A DNA stretch of 64,000 nucleotides, taken from Micromonospora sp. R77 (GTDB lineage: Bacteria > Actinomycetota > Actinomycetes > Mycobacteriales > Micromonosporaceae). Shown piece by piece: positions 24,249 to 32,288 of this stretch. The translations under genes were made by a program, and so were the position numbers. Position 1 is the first letter of the stretch. Every line of letters starts with the position of its first letter. Under the pieces are notes generated by a model, which worked only from the letters and a program-made list of their open reading frames with translations, searched no databases and had not been told where the DNA came from. The DNA lies in assembly GCF_022747945.1 (NCBI RefSeq), contig NZ_JALDST010000001.1:5208001-5272000 (forward strand), in the 5' to 3' direction.

Positions 24249-25511
24249 ATGACCGCCGCCGAGCCGATCGGGACGCCCGGTGACCGGATGACCACGCGGC
24301 AACGGCTGCGCCTGGTCCTCGTCCTCGGCTCGCTGATCGCGATCGGGCCGCTGACCATCGACATGTACCTGCCGGCGCTGCCGGCCATCGCCGAGGAGCT
24401 GCACACCACCTCGGCAGGCGTCCAGCTCACCCTGACCGGCACCCTCGCCGGCCTGGCCCTGGGCCAGTTGCTGATCGGCCCGCTCTCCGACGCGGTGGGC
24501 CGGCGCCGGCCGCTGCTCGCCGGTATCGGCCTGCACGTCGTGGCGTCCGTGCTCTGCGTGGTGGCCCCGAACATCGCGGTGGTCGGCGCGCTGCGGGTGC
24601 TCCAGGGGCTGGGCGTCGCGGCCGCCTCGGTGGTGGCGACCGCGATCGTCCGGGACCTGTTCAGCGGCGCCTCCTTCGCTCGGCTCTTCTCCCGCCTGAT
24701 GCTGGTGATGGGGGCGGCCCCGATCCTCGCCCCGACCCTCGGCAGCGGTCTGCTGCGCTGGTCGGACTGGCGGGGCGTGTTCGTCGCCCTCGCGGTGTTC
24801 GGCGTCCTGCTGGTCACGGTCGCGGCGTTCGGCATCCAGGAGACCCTGCCGCCGGCCCGCCGCCGTCACGGCGGGATCGCCGGCACCGCGCGGGACTACG
24901 CCGCGCTGCTGCGCGACCGGACGTTCGTCGGCCTGGTCCTGGTTGCCGGGCTCTCCATGGCGGCGCTCTTCGCGTACGTGGCCGGCTCGTCGTTCGTCTT
25001 CCAGGAGGGGTACGGGCTGGACGAGCAGGAGTTCGGCCTCGCCTTCGGCGCCGGCGCCGTCGGCCTGATCACCGCCACCCAGCTGAACGTACGGCTGTTG
25101 CGCCGGTACTCGCCGCAGCGGATCCTCGTCACCGCGCTCGGCGCCGGCAGCGTCGCCGGGCTCGTGCTGCTCGGCTTCGCGGTGACCGGCGTCGGCGGCC
25201 TGGCGACGATCCTCGCGTCCCTGTGGGTGGTGCTCGCCGCCGCAGGGCTCGCCCTGCCGAACGCCCCCGCGCTGGCGCTGTCCCGGCACGGTGAGGCGGC
25301 CGGCACCGCCGCGGCGCTGCTCGGCGCGGTGCAGTTCGGCGTCGGGGCGTTGGCCGCACCGCTGGTCGGCGTCCTCGGCACCGGTAGCGCGGCGATGGCC
25401 TCGGTGGTGGCCGGCGGCATGGTCACCGCGACGGCCGTGCTGCTCGTCGTCGTCCGGCCGGCGCGACTGGCCGAGATGGATCCGGTCCCGGTGCCCGTCC
25501 CCGCGCACTGA
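24249..25511 (+). CDS. MFS multidrug exporter, Bcr/CflA family
   Basis: The protein has 420 residues with 12 predicted membrane segments. The first segment LVLVLGSLIAIGPLTIDMYLPALP is the characteristic start of Bcr/CflA drug/H+ antiporters (D12-1 type). The MFS motif after TM2 reads GPLSDAVGRRRPLL and the antiporter-type motif C-like helix is VLQGLGVAAASVV. It would export small toxic molecules across the cytoplasmic membrane using proton influx. The ATG at 24249 is used; 24288 is a possible later start because no strong ribosome site is visible. The gene stands alone, 4.9 kb before the biosynthetic region, so a link with product export is only a possibility. Confidence 0.85.
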   Translation: MTAAEPIGTPGDRMTTRQRLRLVLVLGSLIAIGPLTIDMYLPALPAIAEELHTTSAGVQLTLTGTLAGLALGQLLIGPLSDAVGRRRPLLAGIGLHVVASVLCVVAPNIAVVGALRVLQGLGVAAASVVATAIVRDLFSGASFARLFSRLMLVMGAAPILAPTLGSGLLRWSDWRGVFVALAVFGVLLVTVAAFGIQETLPPARRRHGGIAGTARDYAALLRDRTFVGLVLVAGLSMAALFAYVAGSSFVFQEGYGLDEQEFGLAFGAGAVGLITATQLNVRLLRRYSPQRILVTALGAGSVAGLVLLGFAVTGVGGLATILASLWVVLAAAGLALPNAPALALSRHGEAAGTAAALLGAVQFGVGALAAPLVGVLGTGSAAMASVVAGGMVTATAVLLVVVRPARLAEMDPVPVPVPAH

Positions 25512-25855
25512 CCTGCGCGCGGAGTGAGCACCGTCCACCGAAAGTCGCACCCGTCCGCCCCGGTGACTACCTTCGTCGGTCGGGCGGACGACGTTCCACC
25601 CTGCCCCGGCCACCCGCCGTCGACTTGGATGGCAGTGCGGGCGCGCTTCCTCGCGCACCCGACCGGGACGGCCCCTCGGCCCGTCCCGACCCCGGTCGCT
25701 GGGAGGTTCACCGATGTCCGCAGCAGCGCAGCCGACGACGGTCCGGTCCGCCGGCGTCCCGGTCCGGCGCACCCGGCCGCCGGCCGTGCTCGCGACGGCG
25801 GGCGGGCCGGTGCCGTCCGGGCACCGGGGGCGGGCACCCGGTCGGCGGAGGGGCG

Positions 25856-26467
25856 ATGAGCGGCGTGGTGGACGTCGACCGGCCGGACGGCCGCGCCTAC
25901 GCGGACATGTCCACCTACTTCCGGGCCAAGGACTCGCTGCTGGGCGCCCTCTCCGGCCGGGTGCTGGAGATCGGTGCGGGTGCCGGGGCCAACTTCGGGC
26001 GCTTCCCGGCCGGTATCGAGTGGGTGGGGCTGGAGCCGGACCCGCGTCGCCGACGCCGACTGGCCCGTACCGCGGCCGAGCACGGCCACCATCACCGCAT
26101 CATCCCGACCGGCGCCGAGCACGTTCCCCTGCCGGACGACAGCGTCGACGCCGTCGTGGCGACGATCGTGCTCTGCTCGGTCGCCGATCCGCGACGGGTG
26201 CTGTCGGAGGTGCGCCGGGTCTTGCGCCCCGGCGGCACCTTCGTGTACTTCGAGCACGTCGCCGCGCCGGCGGACACCTGGAGCGGCCGGCTGCAGCGCG
26301 CGGTCGCGCCGCTCACCCGGCGGTGGGACGGCGGGTGCCGCCCCGATCGCCAGACCTGGCGAGACATCCGGGCGGCCGGCTTCCGCGAGGTCGACCTGCG
26401 CTGGTTCGCCTGGGGGAAGGGCTTGCGGGTGTACGACCCCTACATCGCCGGTACGGCTCGCGGCTAG
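25856..26467 (+). CDS. Class I SAM-dependent methyltransferase (methyltransferase type 11)
   Basis: The protein has 203 residues. The ATG at 25856 follows GGAGGGG. The SAM-binding motif I is VLEIGAGAGANFGRF, with the acidic residue GLEPD at the end of beta 2, motif II around LPDDSVDAVVATIVLCSV, and motif III RVLRPGGTFVYFEHV. These place it in the Methyltransf_11 group that acts on small molecules such as quinones or lipids. No partner genes are adjacent, so the substrate is unknown. The 344 bases before it (25512-25855) hold no convincing gene, though an Arg-rich frame with a good ribosome site begins at 25714. Confidence 0.82.
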   Translation: MSGVVDVDRPDGRAYADMSTYFRAKDSLLGALSGRVLEIGAGAGANFGRFPAGIEWVGLEPDPRRRRRLARTAAEHGHHHRIIPTGAEHVPLPDDSVDAVVATIVLCSVADPRRVLSEVRRVLRPGGTFVYFEHVAAPADTWSGRLQRAVAPLTRRWDGGCRPDRQTWRDIRAAGFREVDLRWFAWGKGLRVYDPYIAGTARG

Positions 26468-26601
26468 CCCCTGTCGCGCCGGGCCCGGCGCCCCCGGCGC
26501 GGCTGCGGCGGCGGTGCCCACCACCGTCAGCGAGGATGTCGCCAAATCGATCTTTGTTCGGTGGCCCGGCCGGCTGTCGGGCCGGCGCGTCGACCGGTAG
26601 T

Positions 26602-26618
26602 GTAAACGAGAGTCAACG
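26602..26618 (+). promoter_or_regulatory. 17-bp motif copy 1, before the EspR-like gene
   Basis: GTAAACGAGAGTCAACG fits the consensus GTMRAYNNNAGTYRACR shared with three sites at 27248, 27344 and 27394. It lies about 65-80 bp upstream of the EspR-like gene, next to a TAGTGT -10-like hexamer. Autoregulation by that protein is a reasonable inference. Confidence 0.5.
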
Positions 26619-26682
26619 CAGCGATGTCAAGGGAACCTTGGTATCCGAGAGGTAACGCTGGGGCCAGCCGAAGGGAGCGCAC

Positions 26683-27150
26683 GTGGTGAATCCGGACGGA
26701 TCACCTCAACGGCGATCGCTGGCGCAAAAGCTGAACTATCTGTTCCAGACCTTCCACCCAGGACAGAGCGAGCCCTACAGCTCCCGGTACGTCGCGAGTG
26801 CGATCACCGCTGCGGCACACGAGCGCGGCGACACCAAGTACGAGATCACCCACAGCTACATCTCCCTGCTGCGCAGCGGTGAGCGGGACAACCCGACGAT
26901 GAAGCACCTCGAGGCGTTGGCCGGGTTCTTCGGCGTTCCGGTCTCCTACTTCTTCACCGACGACGAGGCCGCCGGTCGGATCGAGCAGCAGCGGGAACTG
27001 CTGGCCGCGATGGCCGACGCCGGCGTCCGCGAGGTCGCCTTCCGGGCGGCGGGCCTCTCCCCGGAGAGCCTCGAGACCATCGCCGAGGTGCTGCGTCAGG
27101 TGCGTAGGCTCGAAGGACTGGACCAGGACCCACCGAGCGTCCGTTCCTGA
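26683..27150 (+). CDS. EspR-like XRE-family DNA-binding regulator
   Basis: The protein has 155 residues. The GTG at 26683 or the next one at 26686 is served by AAGGGAG. An N-terminal helix-turn-helix (KLNYLFQTFHP..., YISLLRSGERDNPTMKHLEALAGFFGVPVSYFFTDDEA) is followed by a C-terminal helical dimerisation region with LAAMADAGVREVAFRAAGLS. Both parts resemble the mycobacterial nucleoid-associated regulator EspR, which has the same length class and the same LRSGxRxNP and YFTDDE motifs. EspR binds many sites by dimer-of-dimers looping. Here the gene stands before a PAS-LuxR gene and is flanked by four related 17-bp motifs, so it may control the biosynthetic region. The link to those motifs is inferred. 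Confidence 0.8.
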   Translation: MVNPDGSPQRRSLAQKLNYLFQTFHPGQSEPYSSRYVASAITAAAHERGDTKYEITHSYISLLRSGERDNPTMKHLEALAGFFGVPVSYFFTDDEAAGRIEQQRELLAAMADAGVREVAFRAAGLSPESLETIAEVLRQVRRLEGLDQDPPSVRS

Positions 27151-27247
27151 CGTCCGGAGCCGTGCCGCAGCTGCCCGACGTCCGGGCGGCCGGTCGTCGG
27201 CGTGCACCCCGTCCGACCTGGTGAGACCGTACGCGGCCGGTGTTCCT

Positions 27248-27264
27248 GTAGACAATAGTTGACG
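27248..27264 (+). promoter_or_regulatory. 17-bp motif copy 2
   Basis: GTAGACAATAGTTGACG matches copy 4 (GTCAACAATAGTCGACA) at 13 of 17 positions in the same orientation. It lies 98 bp after the EspR-like stop codon, in the 696-bp region before the PAS-LuxR gene. Confidence 0.55.
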
Positions 27265-27343
27265 CGAATAATTCTGCCGCGCTCTCCTCAGATCGCGCTC
27301 TCCCCGTTTACCCCGCTTCGCAGGCGTTCATACCTGCCGAGTG

Positions 27344-27360
27344 TGTCGACTGGTATTGAC
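27344..27360 (-). promoter_or_regulatory. 17-bp motif copy 3, overlapping a -35 element
   Basis: Read on the minus strand it is GTCAATACCAGTCGACA. Its end overlaps the TTGACA hexamer (27356-27361) of a promoter-like element, so a bound protein would compete with or contact RNA polymerase. Confidence 0.55.
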
Positions 27361-27385
27361 ACTAGGAGAATCGGCTGCCTACGCT
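27356..27385 (+). promoter_or_regulatory. Promoter candidate for the PAS-LuxR gene with a long leader
   Basis: TTGACA (27356-27361) and TACGCT (27380-27385) are separated by 18 bp. Transcription would begin near 27392, leaving about 450 untranslated bases before the GTG at 27847. Motif copies 3 and 4 flank this promoter on both sides. Confidence 0.5.
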
Positions 27386-27393
27386 GCGGAGGT

Positions 27394-27410
27394 GTCAACA
27401 ATAGTCGACA
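27394..27410 (+). promoter_or_regulatory. 17-bp motif copy 4, over the predicted start of transcription
   Basis: GTCAACAATAGTCGACA is the copy closest to an inverted repeat (GTCAAC and GTCGAC arms around AATA). It lies 50 bp centre to centre from copy 3, on the downstream side of the promoter. Bases 27411-27846 contain no gene that I can support. Confidence 0.55.
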
Positions 27411-27846
27411 GCCACCCGGCCCGACGCTCCCGAGGGCCTGCGGCCAGCCGGTACGCCACCCGGACCGGCCGGCCGCCCAGGTTCTCCGCAGGGCCTGCGC
27501 GGGCCGCCCGGCCGGCAGCCCCGCCGGGCTGAGCGCCGGGACGAGCAGCGGGACGGCGGCCCCGACCGAGCATCGAGCCGCACCGCCGGCGGTGGACCAG
27601 CACCACACGCCGACCACCGGCCCCGGTGACGGGCCGAGCCTCTTGCCCCCGCCGCCACCCGGCGGCCCCGGTGGGCGTCCACAGTCCACCCTTCCCGCCC
27701 ACGCCCGGCGCCCCCGCCGTCCCGACCCAGGGACGGGCGAGGCCGGGCGGGGCCCCACCGGTCCGGCACCGCCCCGACCGGTCCACCCCGGTACGGCCAG
27801 CGCCCGACGCTGCCGAGCACCTTGACGACAACAAGGAGACGTACCA

Positions 27847-28545
27847 GTGAGTACCACCGCCGCCGTCGCTTATCCGCTCGCCGACGAGGGCGCCGACTGC
27901 CCGATGCTGTCCGGTGCCGAGTACCGCGACATCTTCCTGTCGATCACCGAGCGGAACGGGTCCGGCTTCGCCGTCCTCGACCGGCACCTGCGGGTCCGGG
28001 AGAGCAACGCGGCCTTCGCGCGGCAGTGCGGCGACCCGTTGGTCCACCTGCGCGGGCGGCCCTTCGGTGAGCTGCTGCACCCGCAGGCCAAGCTGCACGT
28101 GCTGCACCAGTTGGAGCGCCTGCTCCAGGGGCGCAGCGAGCGGTTCGTCGAACGGCTCGCCGTGCTGCGGCACAGCGCTGCCCCGAGCACCGCGACCCTC
28201 ACCGCCATGGCGGTCGCGCCGGCGGACGGGCAGTCCCGGACCGTCCTGCTCATGGTCAGCCCGGACCGCGCGGCGGACGAGCGGCGGGCCTGGCCGGGCC
28301 GGAAGAAGAACCTCAGCGCGATCAACGCCCGCATCCTCGAGGGGATCGCCACCGGCGCCACCACCGTGCAGCTCGCCGCCCGCCTCTATCTGAGCCGGCA
28401 GGGCGTCGAATACCACGTCAGCAGCATGATGCGGGAATTCAAGGTGCCCAACCGGGTCGCCCTGGTCTCCAAGGCGTACTCCATGGGACTGCTGGGTGTT
28501 GACTCTTGGCCGCCGAAAGTGAACGCCAATCACATCGACCGATAG
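27847..28545 (+). CDS. PAS-LuxR transcriptional regulator (cluster-situated, PimM-like architecture)
   Basis: The protein has 232 residues. The GTG at 27847 has AAGGAG eight bases upstream. Residues about 25-140 form a PAS-like sensor (FLSITERNGSGFAVLDRHLRV..ESNAAF). The C-terminal 70 residues are a LuxR-type helix-turn-helix (LEGIATGATTVQLAARLYLS, QGVEYHVSSMMREFKV, ALVSKAYSMGLL). Small PAS-LuxR proteins of about 190-230 residues such as PimM are pathway-specific activators of antibiotic clusters in streptomycetes, and a DNA-binding target near the core operon would be expected. It is the leftmost clearly cluster-type gene, so it likely activates the operon starting at 30479. Confidence 0.85.
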   Translation: MSTTAAVAYPLADEGADCPMLSGAEYRDIFLSITERNGSGFAVLDRHLRVRESNAAFARQCGDPLVHLRGRPFGELLHPQAKLHVLHQLERLLQGRSERFVERLAVLRHSAAPSTATLTAMAVAPADGQSRTVLLMVSPDRAADERRAWPGRKKNLSAINARILEGIATGATTVQLAARLYLSRQGVEYHVSSMMREFKVPNRVALVSKAYSMGLLGVDSWPPKVNANHIDR

Positions 28546-28722
28546 GCGCCGGAAACCTGCCGGTAGCAGACGAGCAACCTTCCGTGCACGTCAGCTTCTT
28601 ACTGATGATCGACTCAAAGAGGGGAGTGTTGGACTCAGTAGGGTCGATGTAGGGTGGGCGCGAGCAGGTGACATCAGCGATGCAGGTTTCGTGAGCGTTA
28701 CGTTGTCGCAGGATGTCGACGC

Positions 28723-29238
28723 ATGACTAGCCTGGGGGGGCATGTGAGTAGGCTGCGGCAGCGCTGTGAGCGGAGACTGGACGACATCCCCGTTCCGCGA
28801 CCGTTCAACCTCGAACGCTGGTCGGAGGCGGTGGCCCGGTACCGGGGGCGGAAGCTCTGCCTGCGACCCATGCCCGGCCTCAGTCGGACGGCTCCGTGTG
28901 GCATGTGGATTTCGATGGCCTCGACGGACTATGTCTTCTTTGAAGTCAACACGTCCCGTCTCCATTCCGAGCACATCATCCTGCACGAACTCGCCCACAT
29001 CATCAGCGGCCACACCCTCGGCGTCGACATCGCGGATTCGGTGCTCGGTGGCCTGCTACCAGACCTGGACCCGACGTCGATTCGTCGGGTCCTCGGTCGT
29101 GTCGGCTATACCAGCGAGCAGGAGCGGGAGGCCGAAATGCTCGCCTCCCTGGTGCATGCCAGAGCCAGGTGCCCGCAAGCGGGCGGACAGGACCAGGAAC
29201 TGGCCCAGATGGCCGAGGCACTGCACTTCCCCTCGTAG
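28723..29238 (+). CDS. ImmA/IrrE-type zinc metallopeptidase-like protein
   Basis: The protein has 171 residues. The zinc-binding signature HELAH is at residues 88-92 within HIILHELAHIISGH, preceded by the MWISMASTDYVFFE strand region. This is the family of ImmA (which cleaves the ImmR repressor) and related toxin-like peptidases that often accompany XRE regulators. The ATG at 28723 has AGGATG upstream; a GTG at 28744 behind a G-run is an alternative. It is followed by a MAB_1171c-type membrane protein, a pairing seen widely near XRE genes in actinobacteria. It may cleave the EspR-like regulator, but this is inference. The 177-bp gap before it shows no gene. Confidence 0.75.
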   Translation: MTSLGGHVSRLRQRCERRLDDIPVPRPFNLERWSEAVARYRGRKLCLRPMPGLSRTAPCGMWISMASTDYVFFEVNTSRLHSEHIILHELAHIISGHTLGVDIADSVLGGLLPDLDPTSIRRVLGRVGYTSEQEREAEMLASLVHARARCPQAGGQDQELAQMAEALHFPS

Positions 29239-29270
29239 TCCGGAACGATACACGTGAGGGTTCAGGTCTA

Positions 29271-30482
29271 TTGCTAGACGCTGTCGTTCTCGCCCTGTTA
29301 TGGCTGACCGTCGTCCTGCGTACCCCGTCCCTGGCGCGAGGGCCGGTGCACCGCGTGGTGTGGCTGGTGTTCCTGAGCCTCGCCCTGGCCAAGACGATTG
29401 TCTTCCCGCCGGTCGCCGAACTCATCAACGACGTATCGGGGCGGCCTGACCTCATCACCCTGATCCACCATCTGCTGGGTGTCGTGTGTGCGGTCGCCGT
29501 GCTCCGGTTCGTGGCCCTGGTGACCGACATGGACGCCGTGCGACCCCGTGCGCCCCGGCGGGTGAAGGTCACCGGACTCGTCGTGTCCGGCGTCCTCACG
29601 CTGCTGTTCTGCCTCTCCGACCAGGGCATCGAGGTCGACCTCGACCGGCTGCTCGCCGCACCGCGGATGTCGCTGTCCACGGTGGCCTACTGGCTGGTGC
29701 TGGAGGTCTATCTCGGCGCGGCCCTCGCCGTGGCGACTCTGCTGTTCTGGCGGATCGCCAAGAAGTCGACGGCGAAGCTGCTCCGGATCGGCCTGCGGAT
29801 CATCGCCCTGGGCACCCTGCTCAACACCGGGTACGCCGCCGTCAAGATCGTGTTCATCCTGCTGCACACGGCGGGTGAGGAGGTGCCGCTCGGGTCGGCG
29901 GCCGGGGTGCTCGACACGGTGCTGGCCGTGGTCGCCGCGCTGATCGTGGTCGGCGGCGCCCTGCCGGCGTCCGCGCTCGTGTGGCGGATCGTCCGGGCGC
30001 ACCGCGCCATCTCCGCGCTGTCCCCGCTGTGGCGGCTGATGCGCTCGCTCTTCCCCGACGTCGTCCTGCCCTACCGACAGGACCGCCGGCGGGCCCTGGT
30101 CGACCACGGCGAGATCCGGCTGCTGCTCTACCGCCGGATCATCGAGATCCGGGACGGCATCCTGCAGCTGAGCGCCTTCGTCCCGGTCGGCGCCGCCGAG
30201 GACGCGCTGCGCTTCGTGCGTGCCGCCGAGGTCGACGAGGCAGAGGAGTCGGCGCTGGCCGAGGCGTGTCGGATCGAACTCGGCGTCCGACGGATGCGGG
30301 CCGGCACCCCGGCCCGCGCCGGACGCGACGAACTTGTCGCCGGTGGCGCCAGCATCGAGGAGGAGTCGGAGTGGCTGTCCCGGGTGAGCCGGGCCATCGC
30401 CCACTCGCCCCTGCCGGCCCGGTTCGCCGAGCGGTGGGAACAGGAACACCGCCGAGCCACGACCGCGGCGAGCGGCGGATGA
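29271..30482 (+). CDS. MAB_1171c-type (DUF6545) multi-pass membrane protein
   Basis: The protein has about 403 residues if started at TTG 29271 (GAGGG about 10 bases upstream, 32 bp after the previous gene). No ATG or GTG fits without overlapping the peptidase gene, so the start is uncertain. Six to seven hydrophobic segments fill the first 250 residues. A soluble C-terminal part (about 150 residues) contains LYRRIIEIRDGILQLSAFV, typical of the DUF6545/MAB_1171c family annotated as putative transporters or signalling proteins. These genes are regularly linked to XRE regulators and ImmA/IrrE peptidases. Its stop overlaps the next ATG by the ATGA arrangement, so it is translationally coupled to the biosynthetic operon. 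Its function is unproven. Confidence 0.75.
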   Translation: MLDAVVLALLWLTVVLRTPSLARGPVHRVVWLVFLSLALAKTIVFPPVAELINDVSGRPDLITLIHHLLGVVCAVAVLRFVALVTDMDAVRPRAPRRVKVTGLVVSGVLTLLFCLSDQGIEVDLDRLLAAPRMSLSTVAYWLVLEVYLGAALAVATLLFWRIAKKSTAKLLRIGLRIIALGTLLNTGYAAVKIVFILLHTAGEEVPLGSAAGVLDTVLAVVAALIVVGGALPASALVWRIVRAHRAISALSPLWRLMRSLFPDVVLPYRQDRRRALVDHGEIRLLLYRRIIEIRDGILQLSAFVPVGAAEDALRFVRAAEVDEAEESALAEACRIELGVRRMRAGTPARAGRDELVAGGASIEEESEWLSRVSRAIAHSPLPARFAERWEQEHRRATTAASGG

Positions 30483-32287
30483 ACCCGGCGACCCTGGCCG
30501 AGGGACACGACGACCGACGCACGACCGCCGGCCTGACCGGGCACCTGCGGGCCCAGGCCCGGCGGTACGGAGTGGACCGGTCGTACACCTTCCTCACCGA
30601 GGGGGCCGACGGCCTGGTGGGGGAGCGCCGCGACTACCGCGACCTCGACGCGGCGGCGCTGCGCACCGCGTACCTCCTCGACGAGCTGGCCGGGCCCGAC
30701 CGGCTGGCGCTGCTGCTCTTCCCGGCCGGCTTCGACTTCCTCCGGTCCTTCGTGGCCTGCCTGTACGCCGGCGTGACGGCCGTGCCCGCGCCGCTGCCCG
30801 GCAACGACGCGGGCGCCCGGCGGGTCGCCGCGATCGTCCGCGACTGCGGCCTCGACCTGGTGCTCACCACGGCCGAGCGGCGGGCCGACGTGACCCGGCA
30901 GCTGCGCGACGCCGGCCTGCCGGCGAGCGTACGGGTGGTCGCCTACGACGGTCCGGCCGCCGCACCGCGACCCCTGCCGCCGCCGGCGGAGGACGCGGTG
31001 GCGCTGCTGCAGTACACCTCCGGTTCCACCAGCGACCCGAAGGGCGTCATGGTCACCCATGGCAATCTCGGGCACAACCTGGCGGAGATCCAGGCCCGGC
31101 TCGGCTCCGGTGCCGACACGGTGGGCGCGCTCTGGCTGCCGCACTTCCACGACATGGGGCTGATCAGCCTGCTCGGTTGCTGGTACTGCGGCGGCGACGG
31201 CGTCTTCATGGACCCGATGACGTTCCTGCGGCGTCCGGTGCGGTGGTTGCAGGCGATCGGCCGCTGGCGGGCCACGATGACCGTCGCCCCCGACTTCGCC
31301 TACGAGCTGTGCGCCCGGGCGGTGCCCCCGGCCCAGGTCGCCGACCTGGACCTGTCCTCGCTGCGGGTCGCGCTGACCGGTGCCGAGCCGGTACGCGCCC
31401 GCACGCTCGCCGCCTTCGGCGAACGGTTCGCCCCCGCCGGGTTCCGCCCGGAGGCCTTCTCGCCCTGCTACGGGCTCGCCGAGAACACCCTGCTGGTCAC
31501 CTCGGTCGGCGCCGGGACGGCACCGACGGTGCGCTGGGCCGAGCCGCGCGCGTGGGAACGCGACGAGTTCCGCCCGGCACCCGCCGGGCAGGGGATCGCC
31601 CTGGTCGGCTGCGGCACCCCGGCCACCCAGGAGGTCCGCGTCGTCGACCCGACCACCCGCGAGCCGGTGCCCGCCGGGCGGAGCGGGGAGATCTGGGTGC
31701 GGGGTGCCAGCGTGGCGGCCGGCTACCACCACCGCCCGGCGGACACCGCAACCACGTTCCGGGCCCGCACCCGCGACGGCGACGGGCCCTACCTGCGCAC
31801 CGGGGACCTGGGCGCGCTGATCGACGGCGAGCTGCACGTCACCGGCCGGCTCACCGACATGCTGGTGGTCCGGGGGCGCAACCTCTGCCCGCAGGACATC
31901 GAGCACGCCGCCCGGGACCTGCACCCGGCACTGGCCGGCGGGTTCGGCGTCGCCTTCGCCGTCACCGCCGACCGGGAGTACGTCGTGCTGGTGCACGAGG
32001 TCCGCCGGACGCTGCTGGACGGCACCGAGCCGGCCGACCTCGCCGACGCCGTCCGCACCCGGCTCGCCCGCGACTTCGACATGCCGCCGCCCGGTGTCGT
32101 CCTGGTCAACCGGGGCGCGATCCGGCGTACCACCAGCGGCAAGGTCCAGCGACGGCTGATGCGTGAGCTGTTCCGGTCCGGGGCCCTGCGCCCGCTGCAC
32201 GCCACCCTCCCGCCCGCGCTGCGCGAACCGGCCGCCGCCGGTCACCCCGACGGCCCGGTGGACCCGACCGGCGCGAAGGAACACTGA
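30479..32287 (+). CDS. Fatty-acyl-AMP ligase (FAAL)
   Basis: The protein has 602 residues and is an ANL superfamily adenylating enzyme. It shows the P-loop-like motif YTSGSTSDPKGVMVTHGNL, the FAAL-typical WLPHFHDMGLI, YGLAENTL, the D of LRTGDLG, and the C-terminal GKVQRRLM lysine motif. FAALs activate a free fatty acid as the acyl-adenylate and load it onto an ACP rather than CoA. The FAAL-specific insertion lies around residues 345-380. The start ATG overlaps the preceding stop codon (ATGA). Together with the two flavoproteins and the ACP at 35815 it forms a starter module like those of enduracidin, ramoplanin and daptomycin lipid tails. Chain length cannot be predicted. Confidence 0.9.
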   Translation: MNPATLAEGHDDRRTTAGLTGHLRAQARRYGVDRSYTFLTEGADGLVGERRDYRDLDAAALRTAYLLDELAGPDRLALLLFPAGFDFLRSFVACLYAGVTAVPAPLPGNDAGARRVAAIVRDCGLDLVLTTAERRADVTRQLRDAGLPASVRVVAYDGPAAAPRPLPPPAEDAVALLQYTSGSTSDPKGVMVTHGNLGHNLAEIQARLGSGADTVGALWLPHFHDMGLISLLGCWYCGGDGVFMDPMTFLRRPVRWLQAIGRWRATMTVAPDFAYELCARAVPPAQVADLDLSSLRVALTGAEPVRARTLAAFGERFAPAGFRPEAFSPCYGLAENTLLVTSVGAGTAPTVRWAEPRAWERDEFRPAPAGQGIALVGCGTPATQEVRVVDPTTREPVPAGRSGEIWVRGASVAAGYHHRPADTATTFRARTRDGDGPYLRTGDLGALIDGELHVTGRLTDMLVVRGRNLCPQDIEHAARDLHPALAGGFGVAFAVTADREYVVLVHEVRRTLLDGTEPADLADAVRTRLARDFDMPPPGVVLVNRGAIRRTTSGKVQRRLMRELFRSGALRPLHATLPPALREPAAAGHPDGPVDPTGAKEH

Positions 32288-32288
32288 C

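Noticed and set aside
25714..26655. Open frame with a good GGGAGG site starting before the methyltransferase
   Set aside because: It runs through the methyltransferase gene in another frame with Arg/Gly/Pro-rich content and no family motif; a short real peptide at its start cannot be excluded but has no support.
27259..27825. Open frames on both strands in the long gap before the PAS-LuxR gene
   Set aside because: They are Pro/Gly/Arg-rich, lack ribosome sites, and show no domain; the segment is better read as an untranslated leader.
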